Part shown: piece after piece, positions 1-4,747 of the stretch | Layout: every line of letters starts with the position of its first letter | Numbering within the stretch: position 1 is the stretch's first letter | DNA from: CAZPBO01 sp964584815 | GTDB lineage: Bacteria; Planctomycetota; SKW154 | DNA length: 7,457 nt | Direction: 5' to 3' | NCBI GenBank assembly: GCA_964584815.1 | Contig: CAZPBO010000074.1 | Location: forward strand, 1 to 7,457 | Made by a program: the position numbers and the translations under genes | The notes under the pieces: generated by a model | Database searches by the model: none | Told to the model about the DNA's origin: nothing | What the model saw: the letters and a program-made list of their open reading frames with translations, nothing else

Positions 1-66
1 CGCCACCACCCTCTTCCGCTTCTGCTTGTAGGTTTTGCGCAGGTCTGTCACCTTCACCACCGCCAT
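1..66 (-). CDS. possible start of the next leftward gene (22 codons visible)
   Basis: An ATG at 66-64 opens a frame that stays open to the window edge, out of frame with the ParB-like gene that covers the same bases. It begins MAVVKVTDLRKTYK and continues basic. A GGAG lies 8 nt before the ATG, a plausible ribosome binding site. The frame is also open up to an ATG at 117-115, which has no good Shine-Dalgarno. The peptide reads like a protein start, whereas the ParB-like frame here is low-complexity Gly/Glu/Lys. The opening vaguely resembles the N terminus of an ABC-transporter ATPase, but 22 residues are too few to assign a family. If it is real, the ParB-like gene should end just outside the window. 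Confidence 0.35.
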   Translation of the reverse strand, partial: MAVVKVTDLRKTYKQKRKRVVA

Positions 67-709
67 CCTTTTTGCTCCGTTTACCCAAATGCCTCCTTTT
101 ACCGTCTCTTCCTTCATCTGTCAAGCCGCACATCTTGAGCCAGTGACGACAGACAACAACCAAAGCCTCACCACGATTCGCTGCCGTCCCGCGACGCTGC
201 ACCTCCGCTAACACCCGCTCCACTAACCTCTCTCCTTCAACATCCAGCGCCACCTCAAAAACGACCGCATAATCGCGTGCGTCCACCTCCAACTTCACCC
301 CTTCAGGTTCCTCAAGCAGGCTCGCAAGTCCGCGTAACTCATCCTCGCTGAAGGCAAGGTAGCGTTTCAGCGGTGCGTCGTCAAACTCCGCGCACAACTG
401 CGCCAAAGCGAAAGGCTCAAACCGTCCTCGCAACCTGTTCATCATCAGTGTGCGCAGTTTCGCTTCCTCCTCATCGCATTCAACGACCACACACTCCACG
501 GCGGTTAGTCCTGCTTCCTTTGCGGCGCGCAGTCTATGCGCACCATCCACCACCTCATAGAAATCCTCGCGGCGGCGCACAAGCAACGGCTGCACAAACC
601 CAAATCTCCTTATTGCCTCCACCAGTGCGCAGAATTTCCCCCTGTCCATACGGTTGGGATTCCACCCATTCTCACGGATTTCATCAACGCTTATCTTTTG
701 AAGCAACAT
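1..709 (-). CDS. ParB/sulfiredoxin N-terminal domain protein, 3' end outside the window
   Basis: The frame is open for 236 codons from ATG 709-707 to the left edge. Residues about 5-90 form a ParB/Srx-type domain: FGFVQPLLVR at 36-45, then VVDGAHRLRAAKEAG at 53-67. DGAHR replaces the GERR/GHRR box of chromosomal ParB, the region that binds CTP or carries nuclease activity in relatives. Residues 90-195 are an unrecognised helical region, and the tail from about 200 is low-complexity and charged. Phage ParB-like proteins are often stand-alone, without the ParB helix-turn-helix, and I see no such motif here. A GGAGG at 721-717, 7 nt before the ATG, supports the start. The gene overlaps the end of the ABC-GNAT gene by 26 nt, so the two are probably co-translated. 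Likely role: DNA-directed nuclease, NTPase or modification partner. The exact activity is unknown. Confidence 0.8.
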   Translation of the reverse strand, partial: MLLQKISVDEIRENGWNPNRMDRGKFCALVEAIRRFGFVQPLLVRRREDFYEVVDGAHRLRAAKEAGLTAVECVVVECDEEEAKLRTLMMNRLRGRFEPFALAQLCAEFDDAPLKRYLAFSEDELRGLASLLEEPEGVKLEVDARDYAVVFEVALDVEGERLVERVLAEVQRRGTAANRGEALVVVCRHWLKMCGLTDEGRDGKRRHLGKRSKKDGGGEGDRPAQNLQAEAEEGGG

Positions 710-2039
710 TCTCTTTCCTCCTCAAATCGCAGATGAAGTAGAAGGGGCGTGAGAGGAGTTCAGAAGCAAGTGCATTTGCGGCGCGATGTGGTGTTAACTT
801 CCCGCCTCCCTTGGTGAAACGCCTCCCACGCCACCATCTCTCAAGCAGACCCCACAAGATGCGGTCTCTGCTTTTTGCGTCCTCCAGGAAACGCTCAAGT
901 AGTGAGGGGCTTGTTAAGACACGCTCATCAAGTTCCCGTTGTCTTAATGCTGCAAGAAGCAATCTGCCTATTCTCGGCGCGCTGACGCGCCCCACGCATA
1001 CAAAACCCGCCTTCTGCAGAAAGCCGCTGAACCCACCCATGACGGTGATGCATTCCACAAAGCGCACGCCAAGGCGCGGCATAGTTTCACAAAGCAGCCG
1101 CGCCGCAAGCCCCAACCCCCTAAACCGCGGCTCCACTACTATCCTCTGCACTACTCGCAACTCCTTGTCCAGCAGCGCGCGCTTCGCCGACACAGGACGC
1201 CCCGTATAGCGACCCCCAGTTGCCTTATTGCGCAAACCACACGCCCCCATCGGATGCCCATACACCACAATCCCTACAGGCTCTTCGTCCAACTCCATCA
1301 CAAATATCCTGTCCACAATGCCCAGATTGTGGCTGCGATAATGCCAGCGGGCAAAATAGTCCCAGTCGCGTTTTGTGCCTTCCCGCACCGTTATGTGTTC
1401 GGCAAACGATATCAGGGCGGGTTTGGGGGTGTGGCGTCTGACGACCCAACTTCCACGCTCAAAGAGCATGGTCAGGTCTGGCTGCAGGTCGTGGAGGAAA
1501 TCGTTTTGGGCGGCGGCGCATATGGCAAGGAAGTTTCGCCGCCAGACAAGACGACGCAGGTTGAACGCCACAACACGCGCCGTCAGACGGTCCAGCGTGC
1601 TGCAGAACTCATCCGCCACCAAAACCGCAGGTTGCCGCGCCAGAGCAGCCGCCAGTCGCGCCCTGTATCTCTGACCATCTGACAACTCACCATATCTGCG
1701 CAACAGCACAAACGCCTCACCCAAACCCACCATCCCAAACAGCGCCAGCGCTTCACCAAACCCTACATCTAGCGCGTCTATCAGCGGCTTCTCCGGCAGA
1801 CGCATAGCGTTTAAGTCCACAACTCCTTTCAGGTTGTGCATCAGAAACCGTAAGATACTGCTTTTTCCACAACCACTCGGTCCGCCGATAAAAACGATTC
1901 CTTTCTCGGGCAGGTCAATATCTGTGTCGCAGAGTTTGACCACTCGCTCGCAAAGCCCGATACCGAAGGCTTCCTGAAGACGACGGATGTTGGGAGAGGG
2001 AGCAGGCGGTGCGCTCCTATAACAGATAGACACCCGCAT
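684..2039 (-). CDS. ABC-type ATPase fused to a GNAT acetyltransferase domain (COG2401-like)
   Basis: This 451-residue soluble protein has an N-terminal ABC ATPase domain. Walker A is GGPSGCGKSS (52-61), the signature is LSDGQ (119-123), Walker B is AVLVADEF with catalytic Glu144 (138-145), and the D-loop is STLD (147-150). Where the switch histidine is expected the sequence reads CAAAQND (174-180), so that residue seems to be lost. Residues about 215-355 are a GNAT domain, with the acyl-CoA-binding motif VEPRFRGLGLA at 302-312. The C-terminal 95 residues are not recognised. No membrane segments are present, so it is not a transporter. The layout matches the ABC-ATPase/acetyltransferase fusions known in archaea, bacteria and phages, whose substrate I cannot name. 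GGAGG at 2051-2047 sits 7 nt before the ATG, and the preceding stop overlaps it (TAATG). The next gene encodes a ParB-like protein, suggesting action on DNA. A Mom-like nucleobase modification is one hypothesis. Confidence 0.85.
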   Translation of the reverse strand: MRVSICYRSAPPAPSPNIRRLQEAFGIGLCERVVKLCDTDIDLPEKGIVFIGGPSGCGKSSILRFLMHNLKGVVDLNAMRLPEKPLIDALDVGFGEALALFGMVGLGEAFVLLRRYGELSDGQRYRARLAAALARQPAVLVADEFCSTLDRLTARVVAFNLRRLVWRRNFLAICAAAQNDFLHDLQPDLTMLFERGSWVVRRHTPKPALISFAEHITVREGTKRDWDYFARWHYRSHNLGIVDRIFVMELDEEPVGIVVYGHPMGACGLRNKATGGRYTGRPVSAKRALLDKELRVVQRIVVEPRFRGLGLAARLLCETMPRLGVRFVECITVMGGFSGFLQKAGFVCVGRVSAPRIGRLLLAALRQRELDERVLTSPSLLERFLEDAKSRDRILWGLLERWWRGRRFTKGGGKLTPHRAANALASELLSRPFYFICDLRRKENVASKDKR

Positions 2040-2329
2040 TAGATATCCTCCGGAAGAAAGTCGGGAACGGAGTCGGAACCATCCTCTCCGTTGAGGTTTT
2101 GTAGTAGGCGTCGCCGCGCTTCTTCAGCGCTCCGTGCAACACCCACAACATCGGGTCTTTCGGTTGTCAGAGCAACATAATGGTTTCTGCCACAGGGGCA
2201 CTCAACACGATAGACAAGCAACCTGTTCGGCGAGTTGCAGAACTTCTCAAGCAGCACCATAAGAATCAACTCCTGCAGAGCCATCACATGCGATTGGATG
2301 TTCAACACTTCAATCAGAGACTTTTTCAT
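2039..2329 (-). CDS. small CxC-containing protein of unknown function
   Basis: This 96-residue protein starts MKKSLIEVLN. The start was chosen because GGAGG at 2343-2339 lies 9 nt upstream. An in-frame ATG at 2359 would add ten residues but overlap the upstream gene by 50 nt, against 20 nt for this start. Residues 10-30 form a hydrophobic amphipathic helix (IQSHVMALQELILMVLLEKF). Residues 38-50 hold a short strand followed by ECPCGRNH, with Cys44, Cys46 and His50 as possible metal ligands. Residues 66-80 are a charged helix rich in Arg and Glu, and the tail is acidic. No known family is recognised. The position between a sigma-like regulator and the ABC-GNAT gene, with a 1-nt stop-start overlap to the latter, suggests a regulatory or accessory partner. 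It could be a half zinc ribbon that needs a partner to complete its site. Confidence 0.7.
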   Translation of the reverse strand: MKKSLIEVLNIQSHVMALQELILMVLLEKFCNSPNRLLVYRVECPCGRNHYVALTTERPDVVGVARSAEEARRRLLQNLNGEDGSDSVPDFLPEDI

Positions 2330-2669
2330 GGTTTTTCTCCTCCCTTGCCCATTTACCAATTTTTCTGAAAGCGCGTTTCATATATTCACAAACATTTTTC
2401 TGAGCGATGCCCAACTTCTTCCCTATTTCACGCTGTGTTAGTCCATCATTAAAATAAAGGTCAATCACCTGTTTCTGCCTTCCCTTCAACCTGTCACGAT
2501 AGTCAAGTATGGTTTTGACTGTTGCCATCCGCCTGACCAGTTCCTTGAGGTCTTTTGCCTTTATCTTGCCGCCGTGCAACTTTCCGTGTTCCATACTCGG
2601 CAACTCTTTTTCCAACTCTTCACAAGGTTGTGTGCAGTTGTCTCTTATGGGACAGTTGGAGCAGAGCAT
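2310..2669 (-). CDS. Cys-motif plus sigma-70 region 4-like helix-turn-helix regulator
   Basis: From the ATG at 2669 this is 119 residues. The N terminus carries Cys3, Cys6, Cys12 and Cys16 (MLCSNCPIRDNCTQPC, spacing CX2CX5CX3C), a probable zinc or Fe-S site. Residues 63-104 resemble sigma-70 region 4: KGRQKQVIDLYFNDGLTQRE, then a recognition helix around IAQKNVCEYMKRAFRKI. No sigma region 2 is present, so it cannot be a complete sigma factor. It more likely binds DNA as an activator, like the small region-4 proteins that control phage or element genes. Start choice: GGAGG at 2682-2678 lies 8 nt before ATG 2669. A longer frame beginning with GTG 2717 has no Shine-Dalgarno, though it would add two more cysteines and sit 5 nt after the upstream stop. 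The 3' end overlaps the next gene by 20 nt. Confidence 0.75.
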   Translation of the reverse strand: MLCSNCPIRDNCTQPCEELEKELPSMEHGKLHGGKIKAKDLKELVRRMATVKTILDYRDRLKGRQKQVIDLYFNDGLTQREIGKKLGIAQKNVCEYMKRAFRKIGKWAREEKNHEKVSD

Positions 2670-2722
2670 AACCGAACCCTCCAAGGGTTTTTTGCAGGGT
2701 TCGGCGCATGTGGACACTGGCG

Positions 2723-2923
2723 CTATGGGCGCGGGTCCACATCAGCGGCGCTTGCCCGCTGCAGGGGAACCTCTTCCACCTCATTCACAACACGGAAATA
2801 ACATCTGCATCTCCTGCAGAAGATGACTGCCTCTCCACGCTTTAAGATGAAGTCTGTTTCTTTTCCACAGTTTGGACAGATGATGTGTCCTTTTCGCTTG
2901 TGCGGGGTGGGTTTTTGTGCCAT
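2723..2923 (-). CDS. zinc-ribbon miniprotein, first gene of the leftward operon
   Basis: This 66-residue protein has two CxxC knuckles, CPNC at 16-19 and CRRC at 36-39, separated by a 16-residue beta-rich linker, plus a third cysteine at 41. This is the pattern of a single zinc ribbon. The N terminus is basic (QKPTPHKRKGH) and could touch nucleic acid. The C-terminal 20 residues are acidic to neutral and look unstructured. The start is supported by AGGAGA, 7 nt before ATG 2923. The gene is read first from the leftward promoter, opposite the repressor. In many phages this slot encodes a Cro- or antirepressor-like regulator, but this protein has no helix-turn-helix, so that role would be an inference from position only. 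Confidence 0.75.
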   Translation of the reverse strand: MAQKPTPHKRKGHIICPNCGKETDFILKRGEAVIFCRRCRCYFRVVNEVEEVPLQRASAADVDPRP

Positions 2924-2936
2924 CCGACGCTCTCCT

Positions 2937-2953
2937 GTTCACAATATGTAACC
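2937..2953 (+). promoter_or_regulatory. candidate repressor operator, leftward-promoter side
   Basis: GTTCACAATATGTAACC matches 13 of 17 bases of the minus-strand reading of 3018-3034, GTTCACTATTTGTCAAC. The two copies face each other across the divergent region. This copy lies just downstream of the predicted leftward -10, at roughly +3 to +19, where a bound repressor would block transcription. The repeat itself is seen. Its use as an operator is inferred. Confidence 0.35.
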
Positions 2954-2962
2954 CACATAATT

Positions 2963-2990
2963 AACATACAAGAGAATAGGTGTTCGTCAA
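2963..2990 (-). promoter_or_regulatory. sigma-70-type promoter for the leftward operon
   Basis: On the minus strand, TTGACG (2990-2985, 5 of 6 to consensus) is followed after 16 nt by TATGTT (2968-2963, 4 of 6). The predicted start near 2956 gives a leader of about 33 nt before ATG 2923. The rightward promoter has the same -10 sequence and the same spacer length, which supports both calls. Confidence 0.5.
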
Positions 2991-3017
2991 CTTCTTTGCG
3001 ATTTTCTTCGGAAATTT

Positions 3018-3034
3018 GTTGACAAATAGTGAAC
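3018..3034 (-). promoter_or_regulatory. candidate repressor operator, overlapping the rightward -35
   Basis: Read on the minus strand this is GTTCACTATTTGTCAAC, the inverted partner of the element at 2937-2953. It covers the TTGACA box of the repressor's own promoter. A smaller perfect inverted repeat, ATTTGT-TG-ACAAAT, spans 3014-3027 and overlaps it. Occupancy here would give autoregulation of the repressor. Function is inferred from position and symmetry. Confidence 0.35.
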
Positions 3035-3046
3035 GCATCTTATGTT
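3019..3046 (+). promoter_or_regulatory. sigma-70-type promoter for the repressor gene
   Basis: TTGACA (3019-3024, perfect) is followed after 16 nt by TATGTT (3041-3046). A start near 3053 gives a leader of only about 15 nt, just enough for the AGGAGG at 3056-3061. That excludes the upstream in-frame GTG at 3029 as the repressor's initiation codon. A second -10-like TATAGT at 3049-3054 is too far from the -35 and would run into the ribosome binding site. Confidence 0.55.
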
Positions 3047-3067
3047 TTTATAGTGAGGAGGTTGACT

Positions 3068-3754
3068 ATGAGCAGTGTTGGTGAGGTCATAAAACGGTTA
3101 AGGTTGAAGAAAGGATGGACGGTTAAGAGGTTGGCGGAGGCGTTGGGGAAGTCGCCTGCCTATGTGAGTATGGTGGAGAACAGTAAGCGGGATGTGAGGA
3201 TGGCGACGCTGGAGGCTTTTGCGAAGGCGCTTGGTGTGCCGCCGGCGTATCTCCTTTCGGGGCGCAGTGAGGAGGAGGGGGGGCGGATGGAGAGTCTTGT
3301 TGATGAGATACTGGCGGTTGTGGAGCGCCATTTGCCGGAGGCTAAGGGAGCGTTGAAGCGGGTGAAGCGGGTGCCTGTGATATCCTATACCGCGGCAGGT
3401 GACCCTGTTGCTTATGAGGATATGTATCCTACGGGATGGGCTGAGGAGTTCATTGAGGGGGTTGTTGACATAGACGACCCGAACGCTTTTGCGCTGCGGA
3501 TACGGGGTGACTCAATGGAGCCGCTTTTGATGGATGGTGACATTGTGATTGTGTGTCCGAACTGGTCGTTAAGAGAGGGCAAACCAGTTGTGGCTAAGAT
3601 TCGTGGTGGGGAGATAACCTGCAAGATTTACAATCGCAGGGAGAGGAACATCGTGTTATCGGCGGTCAATCCGCGTTATCAGCCTGTCGTTGTGGGGACT
3701 GACGAGATAGAGTGGCTGTATCCTGTGGTGCGTGTTGTGCGCAACATCTATTAA
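3068..3754 (+). CDS. XRE-family repressor with LexA/S24 self-cleavage domain
   Basis: This 228-residue cI/LexA-like repressor has an XRE helix-turn-helix at about residues 5-62 (recognition region around KSPAYVSMVENSKRD, 28-42), a flexible linker at 65-100, and a C-terminal S24 domain. The self-cleavage parts all appear intact. The scissile Ala110-Gly111 lies in YTAAGDPV, the nucleophile is Ser149 in RGDSMEP, and the general base is Lys186 in ITCKIY. Serine and lysine are 37 residues apart, as in E. coli LexA (119 and 156). Known for the family: RecA filaments formed after DNA damage trigger cleavage and lift repression. AGGAGG at 3056-3061 lies 6 nt before ATG 3068; a longer GTG start at 3029 lacks support. 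Inferred role: maintains lysogeny by shutting the divergent operon and regulates itself. A host LexA is less likely because the neighbours are phage-like rather than SOS genes. Confidence 0.88.
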   Translation: MSSVGEVIKRLRLKKGWTVKRLAEALGKSPAYVSMVENSKRDVRMATLEAFAKALGVPPAYLLSGRSEEEGGRMESLVDEILAVVERHLPEAKGALKRVKRVPVISYTAAGDPVAYEDMYPTGWAEEFIEGVVDIDDPNAFALRIRGDSMEPLLMDGDIVIVCPNWSLREGKPVVAKIRGGEITCKIYNRRERNIVLSAVNPRYQPVVVGTDEIEWLYPVVRVVRNIY

Positions 3755-3773
3755 ATGTTGTTACAAAAACATT
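3754..3773. repeat. inverted repeat just after the repressor stop
   Basis: AATGTT (3754-3759) and AACATT (3768-3773) are perfect complements separated by 8 nt. The inner TTGTTACAA is itself nearly palindromic. The stem is AT-rich and no T-run follows, so it is at best a weak terminator. It may instead be a protein-binding site at the edge of the element. Confidence 0.4.
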
Positions 3774-3792
3774 GGATTTGGCCCATTGGTTC

Positions 3793-3807
3793 CCGCTAAT
3801 TTAGCGG
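3793..3807. repeat. 15-bp palindrome in the convergent gap
   Basis: CCGCTAA and TTAGCGG form a perfect 7-bp inverted repeat around a single T at 3800. It lies between the convergent stops of the repressor and the membrane-protein gene. It could act as a stem in RNA from either strand, but no T-tract follows in either direction, so rho-independent termination is doubtful. An attachment-site core or a protein-binding site is an alternative, unproven reading. Confidence 0.4.
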
Positions 3808-3828
3808 ATAATCTCTCCAGGAAAGGAG

Positions 3829-4707
3829 TTATGTGGGGTGTTCGTGAAACAGTGTGCTTACGGCGCATCCAACAATCCACGCAGGCGCAAATATGACGAC
3901 AGCCCAACTCACCGTCATAGGCAGAACCAGAGAGAGGAACCGTTCGTCGCAGGTGACCGCAACGACCAGTAGGTTCAACGCAGGAATCAGAAAGCCGAAG
4001 ATGACGGCAAGAAGCATCACCTTTCTTGCAAACCGCCCCTCGTCTCTTTTTCTTATGTTGATGATTGAAAAGAGCGCTATCAACGCGATGGATATTGAGA
4101 GGAAGAGGAAGAATAAGGAGTATTCTATCGGCGGCAGTCTATGCACTTCCCATTTTCTCACTACGGACGATACAAAAACCACTATGAAGAACCAACTGAC
4201 AAGGAACAGATATGGTGCTGTGTATTTGACCAGTACACGAGGCGGACGATAGTTCGGGAAGTGGATGCTTGCGTGGACTCCTCCGAGCATAATCGCCGTA
4301 ACGACGAAGACGATGTTGAGGAACCACCCACCATATATTCCGGAGGAACTCTCTTCCGCTATGTAGGAGACGCGCAGGAAGACGACAATAAGGGCGGAAA
4401 GGGCAAGTCCTGAGCCGAGCAGGAGTTTGCCTTTCTTCTGCGGTCTGCTCGCTCTGGCGAGGATGGCGGAGAGCAGAGCCAGCGATATGCCCGCGGCGCA
4501 GAAAAGGATGATGAGGAGCCACTCTCTTTCTACACCTCTTACCATATCTCGGAGATACGCTTTCGTCGCGTTTAAGCCGTTAAGGACCAACCGCTTGGTG
4601 AGGTAGGGGAGCAGGAGCAGTTGTGGAAGCAGTGTTGCCCATCCGAGCGCGGTTACGGCTCCCGTAATGAAAGCACAGTTTACACAGGGATGCCGACCCG
4701 CATCCAT
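3829..4707 (-). CDS. integral membrane protein of unknown function, about 8 transmembrane helices
   Basis: This 292-residue protein is strongly hydrophobic. I see membrane segments at roughly 12-35, 62-84, 96-115, 126-146, 162-183, 195-217, 229-252 and 257-283. Charged loops lie between them, the most basic being RASRPQKKGK (85-94) and NIRKRDEGRFARK (217-229). A CxxC (HPCVNC, 6-11) just before the first helix could bind a metal or undergo disulfide exchange. The family is not recognised. Start choice: GGAG lies 6 nt before ATG 4707; a TTG at 4719 in the same frame would place that GGAG inside the gene. It follows the FMN-protein stop by 40 nt on the same strand and is probably the last gene of that operon. 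A membrane anchor or a transporter for the redox complex is possible, but nothing in the sequence shows it. Confidence 0.75.
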   Translation of the reverse strand: MDAGRHPCVNCAFITGAVTALGWATLLPQLLLLPYLTKRLVLNGLNATKAYLRDMVRGVEREWLLIILFCAAGISLALLSAILARASRPQKKGKLLLGSGLALSALIVVFLRVSYIAEESSSGIYGGWFLNIVFVVTAIMLGGVHASIHFPNYRPPRVLVKYTAPYLFLVSWFFIVVFVSSVVRKWEVHRLPPIEYSLFFLFLSISIALIALFSIINIRKRDEGRFARKVMLLAVIFGFLIPALNLLVVAVTCDERFLSLVLPMTVSWAVVIFAPAWIVGCAVSTLFHEHPT

Positions 4708-4747
4708 CGGACGCTCCAATATAGCGCGTTTTTAACGAGGGCAGGGT

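Larger units (their letters stand above)
1..3754. mobile_element. putative prophage (or related element) end, control region plus early operon
   Basis: Seen: a LexA-type repressor gene is divergent from a compact operon of small regulatory proteins, an ABC-GNAT fusion and a ParB-like protein. To the right lies a metabolic operon of different character. Known: a repressor divergent from an early operon is the standard lysogeny-control layout of temperate phages. Inference: the element extends left beyond the window and its right boundary lies between the repressor stop and the membrane-protein stop, 3755-3828. No integrase, transposase, terminase or structural gene is visible here. An integrative element or a degraded prophage is therefore equally possible. 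Confidence 0.5.

Noticed and set aside
373..741. Plus-strand open frame of 122 codons, rich in Pro, Arg and His
   Set aside because: It is antisense to the ParB-like gene, which has a domain and a good ribosome binding site; composition is typical of a shadow frame.
811..1682. Several plus-strand open frames of 70-140 codons opposite the ABC-GNAT gene
   Set aside because: They lie antisense to a gene with clear Walker and GNAT motifs, overlap one another, and their proteins are Pro/Arg/Ser-rich with no domain.
684..2039. Nutrient ABC transporter ATPase
   Set aside because: No permease or binding-protein gene is near, and the C-terminal half is a GNAT domain.
2670..2717. GTG 2717 as start of the sigma-like regulator
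   Set aside because: It has no Shine-Dalgarno, while ATG 2669 has GGAGG at 8 nt. Kept as an alternative because the added segment contains two more cysteines.
3029..3067. Longer repressor starting at GTG 3029
   Set aside because: The GTG lies between the -35 and -10 of the repressor promoter, upstream of the likely transcript start, and the AGGAGG fits ATG 3068.
3068..3754. Host LexA
   Set aside because: The N terminus is an XRE-type helix-turn-helix rather than the winged helix of LexA, and the divergent operon is phage-like.
3793..3807. Rho-independent terminator between the convergent genes
   Set aside because: The stem is only 6-7 bp with a 1-3 nt loop and lacks a T-run on either strand, so it is reported only as a palindrome.
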